Origin: Archangium violaceum
Lineage (GTDB): Bacteria; Myxococcota; Myxococcia; Myxococcales; Myxococcaceae
Direction: 5' to 3'
Length of the DNA: 64,000 nt
Assembly (NCBI RefSeq): GCF_016859125.1
Contig: NZ_CP069338.1
Location: forward strand, 8,187,501-8,251,500
Positions 32,252-42,085 of the stretch are shown one piece after another. Positions within the stretch are counted from its first letter, which is position 1, and each line of letters begins with the position of its first letter. The position numbers were made by a program, and so were the translations under genes. A model generated the notes under the pieces. It was given only the letters and a program-made list of their open reading frames with translations, was not told where the DNA came from and did no database searches.

Positions 32252-32788
32252 TCAGAGCTTGTCGCTCTTCTCGTTGTTGCACTCCCTGCATAGGACCTGT
32301 CCATTCGAGGGCGCTCCGTCTCCGCCCTTCGCTCTCGGAATGACGTGATCCACCTGGGCCTCATGGCTCGGTGGAGTGACTCCTTTCTGGCTCTTCTGGG
32401 CCTCAACGGTCGTGACACCACAGTTCTCGCAGCGCTTCTCGCCATCGTATTTTCGGGCGTTCTCCGCCTTGACGTCCTTCTTTCCCTTGGGAGTGAATCG
32501 CATGTAGGCCCGTTCGCCATTCGCGGTGCCTTTCGGATGCGACTGTCCACCTTTCTTGCCTGCCGCGATGGCTACGGAGTCAACGGGCAGAACCTGTTGT
32601 GCGAGAGGCTCGAGCACAGTGGCTTCCGCGGTTCGAGCCACTCCTGTTCCCGCGCCCATGGATGGCTGTGCGAAGGACGGTATGGCTGCGAGCCCAGCAA
32701 CCAGCAGCAGCAGGGGTATCCACTGGAGCAGGTTCCCTGGGAATGCCGACGTGCCGCGGTGAGCCCGCCTCATGTCGCGTGCGTTCAT
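32252..32788 (-). CDS. Secreted HNH nuclease, candidate polymorphic toxin
   Basis: 178 aa. A long N-terminal signal peptide (LLQWIPLLLLVAGLAAIPSF, then AQP) is followed by a linker and a C-terminal HNH/Zn nuclease domain: Cys120-x2-Cys123, Asp147-His148, Asn162 (SNGQVLC), Cys167-x2-Cys170 and Asn171. The nuclease motif sits at the extreme C-terminus, as in polymorphic toxins. No lipobox is present, so it is not a SitA-type lipoprotein as it stands. Codon use is less GC3-biased than in the flanking genes. ATG 32788 is used; GTG 32806 is possible. It starts about 45 bp after the end of the DUF58 gene, between the two 124-bp repeats. Confidence 0.82.
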   Translation of the reverse strand: MNARDMRRAHRGTSAFPGNLLQWIPLLLLVAGLAAIPSFAQPSMGAGTGVARTAEATVLEPLAQQVLPVDSVAIAAGKKGGQSHPKGTANGERAYMRFTPKGKKDVKAENARKYDGEKRCENCGVTTVEAQKSQKGVTPPSHEAQVDHVIPRAKGGDGAPSNGQVLCRECNNEKSDKL

Positions 32789-32829
32789 TCCGTTCTCTTT
32801 CTCCACGCAGCCGCGTAAAGGCCGATAGC

Positions 32830-32953
32830 AGCTACAGCATCCCTCGCGCCTTCACGTGCAGATACGTGTTGACGGCGGCGGCGCCGAAGCCCTTCGCGGG
32901 AGCACGCACCACGAGTGCACCCGAGTCCCGAAGCGTGAGCGCCGTGCGCTGGT
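32830..32953 (-). repeat. 124-bp direct repeat, gene-proximal copy (copy B)
   Basis: Forms the genuine 3' end of the DUF58 gene (stop at 32832-32834). Identical to 31636-31759. Together the copies bracket the HNH/DUF4265 cassette. Confidence 0.95.
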
Positions 32954-34157
32954 AGTCCTCCTCGAGCCGGGCGGCGGCCTGTCGCGCGTAGGCGTCCTGC
33001 ACCGAGGCGGGGATGCCGGTGGCGGCGGACTGGAGATCCTCGTCCAGGAGCGAGGCCACCACGGGCAGGTGACGGGGGCGCAGGGCCAACGTGCGCGCCA
33101 GCAGCGAGCCCGAGGCGTCCGGATCCACCAGGTCCGTGAAGAGCACCACCAGCGAGCGCCGCGAGGAGCGGGCGAAGGCGAAGTCGTAGGCGCGGCCATA
33201 GTCGCTCTCCTCGAGGGCGGCCTCGGCGCGGTAGAGGGACTCGGTGAGCAGGCGCAGGTGCTCGCGGCCCTTGCGCGGCGGGAGGTAGGCGCGCACGTCA
33301 CTGGCGAAGGCGAGCACGCCCACCATGTCGCCCGCGTCCAGGCTCACCTTGGCCAGGCGCAGCGCCGCGTCCATGGCGTGGTCCAGCTTGCGGCGGCCGT
33401 CCACCCGGCCCGCCATGTGGCGCCCGCAGTCGAGCAGCAGCAGCACCGGTTGGTTCCGCTCGGGCTGGTACACGCGCACCATGGTGCGGCCCCGGCGCGC
33501 CGAGGCCTTCCAGTCCACCGTGCGGTAGTCATCTCCGGTGCGGTACTCGCGCAGGGATTCGAACTCGCGGCCCTCGGCGGAGCGGCGCAGGGTGCGCTCG
33601 GAGGGCGCGTCCGAGGCGACGGCGAGCTCCAGCGCCTCCCGCGTGAGGGCCGTGAGGTCCGGGTACACCTTCACGTCCTGGCCCGCGGGCACCCGCACCT
33701 GGCGCGCGCACAGTCCCAGCGGGCCTGTCAGGCGCAGGTGCACGTCCCCGAGGCGCAGGTCTCCACGCGCGGGCGGGGTGAGGGTGTACGAGACGATGGC
33801 TCGGGGCGCGTCCGGCGAGAGGGAGAAGGGCTGCTGGTGCCCGCGCACGTCCACGCCCGGAGGGACCCCGTCGCGCACCTGTCCGCGCACGGGCCGCTGG
33901 CCGGACAGGCTCAACTCCAGGCGGACCGGGTTGGAGACGCCCGAGGAGAGGACGGGCTCCACCGTGCGCCGCACCTCCACGTCCGCGGCACGCGGGGCGG
34001 CGAGGAAGTCCCAGACGCACAGCAACAGCACCGCCACGTCCAGGGCGATGGCGAGCCACAGGAAGACGGCTCCGGCCACGGCGAGCGCCGCGGGCACCAG
34101 GGCCGCCGCGACGAGCGCCACGGCGAGCCCCGTGGGAACGGGTCGGCCGAGGCTCAC
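32832..34157 (-). CDS. DUF58-domain membrane protein with VWA-like fold
   Basis: 441 aa. Two N-terminal membrane helices are followed by a beta domain and the DUF58 signature [21 protein letters not shown] (about residues 207-227, shown for position only), then [17 protein letters not shown], a von Willebrand A-like core. It lies directly downstream of a MoxR ATPase, overlapping it by four bases; MoxR/DUF58 pairs are thought to act as chaperones for protein complexes or metal-cofactor assembly. Its last 40 codons are duplicated 1.2 kb downstream. ATG 34157. Confidence 0.92.
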   Translation of the reverse strand: MSLGRPVPTGLAVALVAAALVPAALAVAGAVFLWLAIALDVAVLLLCVWDFLAAPRAADVEVRRTVEPVLSSGVSNPVRLELSLSGQRPVRGQVRDGVPPGVDVRGHQQPFSLSPDAPRAIVSYTLTPPARGDLRLGDVHLRLTGPLGLCARQVRVPAGQDVKVYPDLTALTREALELAVASDAPSERTLRRSAEGREFESLREYRTGDDYRTVDWKASARRGRTMVRVYQPERNQPVLLLLDCGRHMAGRVDGRRKLDHAMDAALRLAKVSLDAGDMVGVLAFASDVRAYLPPRKGREHLRLLTESLYRAEAALEESDYGRAYDFAFARSSRRSLVVLFTDLVDPDASGSLLARTLALRPRHLPVVASLLDEDLQSAATGIPASVQDAYARQAAARLEEDYQRTALTLRDSGALVVRAPAKGFGAAAVNTYLHVKARGML

Positions 34158-35128
34158 CGGGGAACCTGGACGCGCTCCAACGTCTGGCGGAGCACGTCGT
34201 CCGCGGTGAGGCCCTCCACCTCCGCCTCGGCCTTGAGCAACAGGCGGTGGTTGAGGACGCTGGGGCAGACAGCCTTCACGTCGTCCGGGGTGACGAAGTC
34301 GCTCCCGTTGAGGGCCGCGCGCGCCTTTGCCGCCGCCAGCAGGGCCTGGGCCGAGCGCGGTGAGGCACCCAGGCGCACGCGCGGGTTGGCGCGCGTCTCG
34401 CGGATGAGGCGCACCGTGTAGGCGAGGACGGACTCGTCGCAGGCCACGCTCGCCGCCTGGGCCTGCAACTGCGTGAGGGTCGCGGCGTCCAACACCCGCT
34501 CCACCTGGGCGGCCCGGCCCTGGCGCTGGTGGAAGGCTCGCACCATGTCCAGCTCGGCCTCGGGGGGCGGGTAGCCCACGCGCACCCTCATGAGGAATCG
34601 GTCGAGCTGCGCCTCGGGCAGCGGGTAGGTGCCCTCCAGCTCCAGCGGGTTCTGCGTGGCCACCACGAAGAAGTGCGGCGGCAGCACGTGCGTGGTGCCG
34701 TCGATGGTGACCTGCCGCTCCTCCATGGCCTCCAGCAGCGCGGCCTGCGTCTTGGGCGGAGTGCGGTTGATTTCATCCGCCACCAGCACCTCGGTGAAGA
34801 CGGGGCCCTTCACCAGGTGGAAGGCGTTCTCCTGGGGCCGGAAGACGTTGGTGCCGAGGATGTCGCTCGGCATCAGGTCCGGGGTGAACTGGACGCGGGT
34901 GAACTCGAGCCCGAGCGCGGCGGCCATGCTGCGCGCGGTGAGCGTCTTGGCCACGCCGGGGACACCCTCCAGCAGCACGTGTCCACGCGCGAGGAAGGCG
35001 GTGACGAGGTCCGCCACCACGTGCGGCTGGCCGAGCACCGTGTTCTTCAGCGCGTCGAGGAGCCGCTGCAGGGCCGGGCCCCCCTGGGACGAGGCGAGCG
35101 CGGTCGCCGGAGAGGATGAGGTCGTCAT
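34154..35128 (-). CDS. MoxR-family AAA+ ATPase
   Basis: 324 aa. Walker A is GVPGVAKT (residues 55-62), Walker B is VLVADEINR, and sensor-like segments follow ([31 protein letters not shown]). The C-terminal lid domain is typical ([18 protein letters not shown]). MoxR ATPases remodel partner proteins. The gene overlaps both neighbours by four bases (ATGA at each end), forming a tight operon: zinc-ribbon protein, MoxR, DUF58. ATG 35128 is chosen; a longer open frame runs antisense through the upstream gene. Confidence 0.94.
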   Translation of the reverse strand: MTTSSSPATALASSQGGPALQRLLDALKNTVLGQPHVVADLVTAFLARGHVLLEGVPGVAKTLTARSMAAALGLEFTRVQFTPDLMPSDILGTNVFRPQENAFHLVKGPVFTEVLVADEINRTPPKTQAALLEAMEERQVTIDGTTHVLPPHFFVVATQNPLELEGTYPLPEAQLDRFLMRVRVGYPPPEAELDMVRAFHQRQGRAAQVERVLDAATLTQLQAQAASVACDESVLAYTVRLIRETRANPRVRLGASPRSAQALLAAAKARAALNGSDFVTPDDVKAVCPSVLNHRLLLKAEAEVEGLTADDVLRQTLERVQVPR

Positions 35129-36171
35129 GACGCGGGCTTCTCCTTCAGTCCGAGCAGCGTGCCTCCCAGGCTCGTCAGCGCGCCGAGCAGGCCGAGGAAG
35201 ACACCGAAGCTGGGCGAGGAGTTCATGATGGTCGCGTTGCCCATGGGCGAGGGCACCTCGGTGGCGTCGTACGAGACCTTCATGAAGATGATGCACCAGA
35301 GGATGCTGAAGGCGGACAGGCCGAGCTGCGCCAGCCAGGGGACGAGCACGTTGAGGTGGGGCATCAGCCGGCGCACACGCACGGCGATGGCACCGAGGAT
35401 GCCGATGGCGGCCAGGACGGCGATGAGCCCCAGGCTCATCAGGCCGAGGATTTCTCCCTCCGCGGCTGTCTCCTTCCAGGGCAGGAAGGCCGAGATGATG
35501 AGGGTGACGCCACCCGCGAAGGCGATCTTGTCGGAGCGGCCCAACACGCCCACGAAGTCTCGGAAGTCCTCGATGACCTGCTCGGGCGCGACGATCTGCC
35601 CGGTGCCGGAGTTGGAGTAGGGATCGCGCGTGGGGACGTAGTTGATGTCGGACGGGTCGAGCTCGGTCTCCGGAGCGCGCCGGGGCGTGGGGGCCGCCGC
35701 GCGGGGAGTGCCGGTGCCCGCGGTGCGCGCGGCGGGACGGGAGCCGGTGGCGGCGCGTCCACCCGTGGGGCGCTGGGGCGCGTTGCGGACGATCTCGTCC
35801 ATGGACTTGATGTTGGTGGCGTCTTCGTCGGCGGGCGCTGGAGCGGGCGCGCGGCTACTCGAGGTAGCGGGGACCCGGGGCCGCGAGCCGGTGCCCGCGG
35901 GACGCACGGCGGGACGGGAGCCAGTGGTGCCTCCGCGCGCACCCGAGGCGGTACGCACCGGGCGGGACGAGGGAGCGGACTGTCTGCGCGGCGGGGGCGG
36001 GCTGGCCTCGGAGCCATCATCGTCCGAGCCCTGGGGGGCATCCGTCGAGATGAACGAGGCGTCGATGATGTAATCGCACGAAGGGCAGATGGAGGTGCCA
36101 TCCGCGACCTTGGTGCCACAGCCAGGGCAGTTCAGGACCGGCGCTCCTTGAGTCTGGAAAGCGCCGCGCAT
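35125..36171 (-). CDS. Zinc-ribbon membrane protein, function unknown
   Basis: 348 aa. An N-terminal zinc ribbon (Cys15, Cys18, Cys29, Cys32 in NCPGCG and ICPSCD) is followed by a long disordered Pro/Arg/Thr/Ala region, then four membrane helices ([63 protein letters not shown]). No family name can be given. The start is unclear: ATG 36171 is used, but a CTG 42 bp further in, eight bases after AAGGAG, would begin directly at the zinc ribbon. It is the first gene of the MoxR operon. Confidence 0.78.
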   Translation of the reverse strand: MRGAFQTQGAPVLNCPGCGTKVADGTSICPSCDYIIDASFISTDAPQGSDDDGSEASPPPPRRQSAPSSRPVRTASGARGGTTGSRPAVRPAGTGSRPRVPATSSSRAPAPAPADEDATNIKSMDEIVRNAPQRPTGGRAATGSRPAARTAGTGTPRAAAPTPRRAPETELDPSDINYVPTRDPYSNSGTGQIVAPEQVIEDFRDFVGVLGRSDKIAFAGGVTLIISAFLPWKETAAEGEILGLMSLGLIAVLAAIGILGAIAVRVRRLMPHLNVLVPWLAQLGLSAFSILWCIIFMKVSYDATEVPSPMGNATIMNSSPSFGVFLGLLGALTSLGGTLLGLKEKPAS

Positions 36172-36245
36172 CTTCCGGTGCCGGATGGTCCAAGTCAAAC
36201 GGCTTACAGGCTAACCCCTGGATTTTCGCGGAGAATTGGCCTAGG

Positions 36246-36472
36246 CTGACGGAGGCGCTGCTCGCCGCCGAGGCCTCGGAGAAGGACGAGCGCGTGCGGC
36301 GCACCCTGCTCGAGTCCCTGGGCAAGCTGGCAGCCAGTTCTTCTTCACCCGCTCGCCGCAGCCGCACCTGGATGGCCGCTACACGGCCTTCGGCGAGGTG
36401 ACGCACGGCATGGAGGTGGTGGATCGCCTGCTGGAGGGCGACACCGTCCTGGACGTGGAGGTGTCGCCCTGA
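36246..36472 (+). pseudogene. Decayed HEAT-repeat/cyclophilin gene remnant
   Basis: The plus strand encodes a HEAT-like helix pair ([20 protein letters not shown], then [10 protein letters not shown]) from 36246, and in another frame from 36335 a cyclophilin C-terminus ([20 protein letters not shown], then [16 protein letters not shown]) ending at TGA 36470-36472. The two parts meet near 36334 with a frame change, and the cyclophilin core between them is missing. HEAT repeats fused to cyclophilin-type prolyl isomerases occur in myxobacteria, so this looks like an internal deletion product. No start or promoter is seen. Confidence 0.75.
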
Positions 36473-36502
36473 GGGAGGAGGAGGAGGCGAGCGCGGACGC
36501 GC

Positions 36503-37609
36503 TCAGCTCGCGACGCGGTTGGGCACCTTGCCCGGCGTGAAGCCGGCCCAGAGCGCGTTCTCCGCGTTCTCCATGTCCTCGACCTTCTTGCGGATGCGCT
36601 GCCACTCCGCGTCCGGAATGCGCAGGAAGGCCTCGGCCAGCTCGGGGTCGAACTGCGTGCCCGAGCAGCGTTTGATCTCATCGCGCGCCACGGACATCGG
36701 CCGGCCCTTGCGGTACGGGCGGTCCGAGGTGATGGCGTCCACCGTGTCCGCGATGGCGAAGATGCGCGCCCCGATGACGATGTCCTTGCCCTTGAGGCCC
36801 TGCGGATAGCCCTTGCCGTCCCACCGCTCCTGGTGATGCAGCACGATGAGCGAGGCCTCGTGCAGGTAGGGCATCTTCGCGAGGATCTTGTAGCCGTACT
36901 CGGGATGCTTGCGCATCTCCACCCATTCCTCGGGCGAGAGCGGCCCGGGCTTGAGCAGGATGGTGTCGCTCACGCCGATCTTCCCGATGTCATGCAGCAG
37001 GGCTCCCTGCTCCACCACCTCGAGCTGCGTGGGCGTCAGGCCGATCTCCTCGCCGATACGGCGCGAGTAGAGCGATACCCGGCGCGAGTGCCACTGCGTC
37101 TCGGTATCGCGGTAGTCGAGCGCGCTGATGAGGCCATCCAACAGGCCGTTGGTGCGCTCCACCACCATGCGCTCGAGATCGCGGTTGATCGTCGTCAGCT
37201 CCGCGTTCTTTTCGGCGACCTCTCGCGTGAGCCTCTCATTCGCCTCGACCAGCCGGAAGTGCTCGAAGGCCTGGCGCACCGCGCTGGTCAGCTCGCTGAG
37301 CGACCACGGCTTGCCCAACAGTCGGAACACCTCACCCCGGTTGACCGCCTCGGATGCCGTGCGGAAATCCGCCGCCGCCGTGAGCATCAGGCGCACCGCG
37401 CGTGGATTCTTCTCACGCAACGTGCGCAGCAGCTCCACGCCGTTGAGCAACGGCATCATGAAGTCCGTCAGCACCACCTGGAAGCCCTCTTCCTTGGCGG
37501 CCTGGGCGGGATCCGTGTGGGTGACGACCTCGTAACCCTCCGACTGGAGGATCCGCGACAGCGCGGCAAGAATGAGAGGATCGTCATCCACCACGAGGAT
37601 GCGGTCCAT
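36503..37609 (-). CDS. Response regulator with HD-GYP domain (cyclic-di-GMP phosphodiesterase type)
   Basis: 368 aa. An N-terminal receiver domain has phospho-acceptor Asp49 (LTDFMMP) and Lys100. A coiled-coil linker follows, then an HD-GYP domain with His206-Asp207 (LHDIGKIG) and Gly267-Tyr268-Pro269 (HHQERWDGKGYP). Such proteins hydrolyse c-di-GMP when phosphorylated by a partner histidine kinase, which is not in this window. ATG 37609 has GGAGG upstream; the longer frame adds 28 residues with no homology. It is monocistronic and divergent from the dehydrogenase gene. Confidence 0.95.
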   Translation of the reverse strand: MDRILVVDDDPLILAALSRILQSEGYEVVTHTDPAQAAKEEGFQVVLTDFMMPLLNGVELLRTLREKNPRAVRLMLTAAADFRTASEAVNRGEVFRLLGKPWSLSELTSAVRQAFEHFRLVEANERLTREVAEKNAELTTINRDLERMVVERTNGLLDGLISALDYRDTETQWHSRRVSLYSRRIGEEIGLTPTQLEVVEQGALLHDIGKIGVSDTILLKPGPLSPEEWVEMRKHPEYGYKILAKMPYLHEASLIVLHHQERWDGKGYPQGLKGKDIVIGARIFAIADTVDAITSDRPYRKGRPMSVARDEIKRCSGTQFDPELAEAFLRIPDAEWQRIRKKVEDMENAENALWAGFTPGKVPNRVAS

Positions 37610-37786
37610 GAATACTGCCTCCCAACCCCTAAGGGACGGACGTTGAAGAACCGGGCCGTTATACACGGGTTTCCGCCCAAAGGTCACACCCACTCTGGAG
37701 GGGGGCTCGCGCTCTTGCTCGCTTTACAACCCCTCGAAACCTCTCTCTTTTCCGGGAAAGGGGGGAGGACCTGTCTCACGAGCCGC

Positions 37787-37837
37787 TTGCCTGTCCGGCT
37801 GGGGGTGGTCTATGGTGCGCCACATTGCAGCATGTGG
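37787..37837 (+). promoter_or_regulatory. Promoter with palindromic operator over the predicted transcript start
   Basis: TTGCCT (37787-37792) and TATGGT (37811-37816) are 18 bp apart. Immediately downstream lies CCACAT-TGCAGC-ATGTGG (37820-37837), 6-bp perfect arms, covering the expected +1. The dehydrogenase gene starts at 37869. A repressor bound here would block initiation. Confidence 0.55.
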
Positions 37838-37868
37838 TGTAACTCCTTGATTTTTGGAGAGTTCTCCG

Positions 37869-38870
37869 ATGCCTAGAGCCTCCGCAGGGCCGGTCCCGGT
37901 GGTGGTCATGGGGTTGGGAGTCATCGGGCAGGAGATCGCCAGAGTGGCCCAGCTCTCACCCGAGGTGGAGCTGATCGGCGCGATGGACGCCAACCCTCAA
38001 TTGGTCGGTCGCCCCCTGGGTGAGGTGCTCGGGGTGCCCGCGTTGAAGGGGAAGGTGGCCGGCTCACTGGAGGCCGCGGTGGGACGGCGCAAGGGCGTCG
38101 TGCTGCTGCATGCCACGGGCTCGCGGCTCGAGCAGGTGATGGATCAACTGCTCGAGGCGGTGAACCTCGGCATGCCGGTGGTCTCCACCTGTGAAGAGCT
38201 GGCCTTCCCCTTCCTCAAGTATCCCGAGCTGGCCGACAAGCTGGAGCGCGCGGCGCAGAAGGCCGGGGTGGCGGTGCTCGGCACCGGCGTCAATCCGGGC
38301 TTCGTGATGGATCGCCTGGTGGCCACGCTGGGCCAGGCGTGCGGCCCGGTGCGCCACGCCACGGTGACGCGCGTGGTGGACGCCCGCACGCGCCGTGAAG
38401 CGCTGCAGCGCAAGGTGGGCGCGGGCCTGTCCGAGGACGAGTTCTTCGCCCTGGTGGACAAGGAGCAGATGGGCCACGTGGGGCTGGTGGAGAGCGCGGC
38501 CCTGTGCGCGCTGGGGCTCGGCCTGGACTGCGACGACTTCGAGGAGGAGATCGTCCCCGTCTTCGCCGAGGAGGACATCACCGGCGGCGCCTTCCCCGTG
38601 AAGAAGGGGCGGGTGGCGGGCATCTTCCAATCCGCGGTGGGTCTGGAGGAGGGTCAGGAGCGGGTGCGGTTGGAGCTCACCATCGCGGTGGGGGCTGACA
38701 ATCCAGGAGATCGCATCGAGATTGAGGCGGATTCCAAGCTGGAACTGGAGATTCGGGGAGGCGTTCCCGGTGACCGGGCTACCGCCAACACGCTGGTGAA
38801 CGCCGCCCCGCGCGTAACGGCCGCCGAGGCCGGACTCTTGACCGTGCTCGAGCTTCCGGCCGGTCGATAA
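37869..38870 (+). CDS. DapB-like NAD(P)-dependent dehydrogenase (2,4-diaminopentanoate dehydrogenase type)
   Basis: 333 aa. The Rossmann motif near residue 14 (VVVMGLGVIGQEIARVA) and the overall order resemble dihydrodipicolinate reductase N-domains and 2,4-diaminopentanoate dehydrogenases, which are longer than DapB and deaminate or reduce amino substrates. EELAFPFLKYPELADKLE and GTGVNPGFVMDRLV are family-like segments. The natural substrate is not evident. ATG 37869 has GGAGAG upstream. A hydratase-like pair follows 12 bp later, so it is the head of an operon under the palindromic promoter. Confidence 0.75.
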   Translation: MPRASAGPVPVVVMGLGVIGQEIARVAQLSPEVELIGAMDANPQLVGRPLGEVLGVPALKGKVAGSLEAAVGRRKGVVLLHATGSRLEQVMDQLLEAVNLGMPVVSTCEELAFPFLKYPELADKLERAAQKAGVAVLGTGVNPGFVMDRLVATLGQACGPVRHATVTRVVDARTRREALQRKVGAGLSEDEFFALVDKEQMGHVGLVESAALCALGLGLDCDDFEEEIVPVFAEEDITGGAFPVKKGRVAGIFQSAVGLEEGQERVRLELTIAVGADNPGDRIEIEADSKLELEIRGGVPGDRATANTLVNAAPRVTAAEAGLLTVLELPAGR

Positions 38871-38882
38871 AGGGAGAGGGAC

Positions 38883-39332
38883 ATGTTGGACAAGAACGCC
38901 ATCGGACGGGCCTCACCGCCATTCTTGAACGAGGTGGAGAAGGGCGCCATCCGGCGCTTCGCCGAGTCCCTCGGCGACTACAACCCCATCTATTACGACG
39001 AGGAGTACGCGCGGGCCTCGGGTTACCCCACGGTGGTGGCTCCGCCGACCTTCCCCGCGTCCTTCAGCTCGGCCGCGGATCTGCGCGAGCTGCTGGGCGT
39101 GGGCATCAAGAGCCTGCTGCACGCCGAGCAGTCCTTCGAGTACGAGCGGCCCATCTTCGCCGGGGACCGCATCTTCGTCGCCACGCGCGTGGCGGACGTG
39201 CTCGAGCGCACCGGCCCGGCCGGGAAGATGGATGTTGCCGTCATCGAGGACGAGGGCCGCGACGAGGAGGGGAACCTCGTGTTCCGCGCCCGCCGCACGC
39301 TCATCGTCCGCGCCGCCAAGGAGAATCCGTGA
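38883..39332 (+). CDS. MaoC-like N-terminal hot-dog protein, HadA-type subunit
   Basis: 149 aa, a FAS1-type dehydratase/MaoC N-like hot-dog fold: FAESLGDYNPIYYDEEYARA and TVVAPPTFPASF. At the place of the catalytic His this protein has Tyr (GDYNPIYYD), as expected of the non-catalytic HadA-like subunit of a heterodimeric (R)-3-hydroxyacyl dehydratase. The next gene, overlapping by one base (TGATG), provides the Asp/His site. The pair probably hydrates or dehydrates an acyl thioester. Confidence 0.87.
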   Translation: MLDKNAIGRASPPFLNEVEKGAIRRFAESLGDYNPIYYDEEYARASGYPTVVAPPTFPASFSSAADLRELLGVGIKSLLHAEQSFEYERPIFAGDRIFVATRVADVLERTGPAGKMDVAVIEDEGRDEEGNLVFRARRTLIVRAAKENP

Positions 39333-39976
39333 TGCCCGCGCGCAAGCTCTATTTCGAAGGCCTCCGCGTCGGAGATGAACTGCCCGCGCTGGCCAAGGCC
39401 CCCATCGACCGGGTGCAGCTGGCCCGCTACGCCGGCGCCTCCGGTGACTTCAACCCCGTCCACGTGGACGAGGTCTACGCCAAGAGCGTGGGCATGCCCT
39501 CCGTGTATGCCCCGGGCATGCTCGTCATGGGCATGCTGGGCCAGCTCATCAGTGACTGGGCCCGGGGCGGCCAGCTGCGGCGCTACCACGTGCGCTTCAT
39601 CAAGATGGTGTGGCCCGGCGACACCGTCGTCTGCAAGGGCCGCGTGAGCGACCGGCACGGCGAGGGCGGCCGTTACTTCGTCGACGTGGAGCTGTGGGCG
39701 GAGAACCAGCGCGGTGAGCTGGTGATGAAGGGCAACTCCACCATCCAGCTCTTCTACTCACTGGAGGACGAGAACCGGCAGCGCGCTGGCCAGTCCCCCA
39801 TCGTCGTGGATGTGCCGCGCGAGAGCCTCCTGCAGTCCGCCCCTCAGTCCTCCGAGGGTGTCGAGGACGACGAGAGCAGGACCGCCAGCATGTCGGGCAA
39901 GAAGACGACCGGCTCCAAGCCTGCCGCCAAGACGGCCACGGCCCCCGGGGCCGCCATGAAGAAGGCCAAGAAGTAG
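39332..39976 (+). CDS. MaoC-like hydratase, HadB-type catalytic subunit, with Lys/Ala-rich tail
   Basis: 214 aa. The hot-dog domain occupies about residues 1-145; GDFNPVHVDE supplies Asp39 and His44, the dyad of R-specific enoyl hydratases. After residue 160 the protein continues with an acidic stretch and a basic Lys/Ala/Thr tail (SGKKTTGSKPAAK, ending MKKAKK), which is unusual for this enzyme family and resembles histone-like tails. ATG 39332 overlaps the HadA-type stop; a GTG three bases earlier is also in frame. An acyl-CoA dehydrogenase gene follows with its own promoter. Confidence 0.87.
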   Translation: MPARKLYFEGLRVGDELPALAKAPIDRVQLARYAGASGDFNPVHVDEVYAKSVGMPSVYAPGMLVMGMLGQLISDWARGGQLRRYHVRFIKMVWPGDTVVCKGRVSDRHGEGGRYFVDVELWAENQRGELVMKGNSTIQLFYSLEDENRQRAGQSPIVVDVPRESLLQSAPQSSEGVEDDESRTASMSGKKTTGSKPAAKTATAPGAAMKKAKK

Positions 39977-40048
39977 GTCCTCCTCTCCCTGATTTCCCCG
40001 TTCGGCGGCGAGCACTCGTTCGCCGTCCCAACGCGAGGCGTCATTCGG

Positions 40049-40078
40049 GATTGACTCCAGAATCAATCGACGTAACCT
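40049..40078 (+). promoter_or_regulatory. Candidate promoter with overlapping palindrome for the acyl-CoA dehydrogenase
   Basis: TTGACT (40051-40056) and TAACCT (40073-40078) are 16 bp apart. GATTGA (40049-40054) and TCAATC (40063-40068) form a perfect inverted repeat across the -35 and spacer, a likely regulator site. The gene starts at 40149. Confidence 0.45.
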
Positions 40079-40148
40079 TCCGGTGTCCCACTGAGGGCCG
40101 CGAACTGTCGATTGTGCGGCCGTGAGCCCTCACACGTATGGAGGGGCT

Positions 40149-41987
<1,839 letters not shown>

Positions 41988-42005
41988 AGTCGAACGAAGG
42001 TCCTT

Positions 42006-42059
42006 GAATGAATGAGGGGGGGGCGCCCTGGCTGGAGGGGCGGCCCCCCTTCTTCATTC
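42006..42059 (+). terminator. Bidirectional terminator between acyl-CoA dehydrogenase and TolR-like gene
   Basis: A long, nearly perfect inverted repeat: GAATGAATGAGGGG at 42006 pairs with CCCCTTCTTCATTC ending at 42059, with about 20 paired bases. It sits between two converging stops (41987 and 42086). Confidence 0.75.
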
Positions 42060-42085
42060 GAGGCGTGTGCGAGAGCCGCGAGGGG

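Noticed and set aside
32252-32788. HNH protein as a SitA-type lipoprotein toxin
   Set aside because: No Cys follows the signal peptide (FAQP instead of a lipobox), and no SitB-like gene is present.
31636-32953. Cassette as an insertion sequence or integron
   Set aside because: No transposase, integrase, terminal inverted repeats or attC-like structure; the repeats are a gene end in direct orientation.
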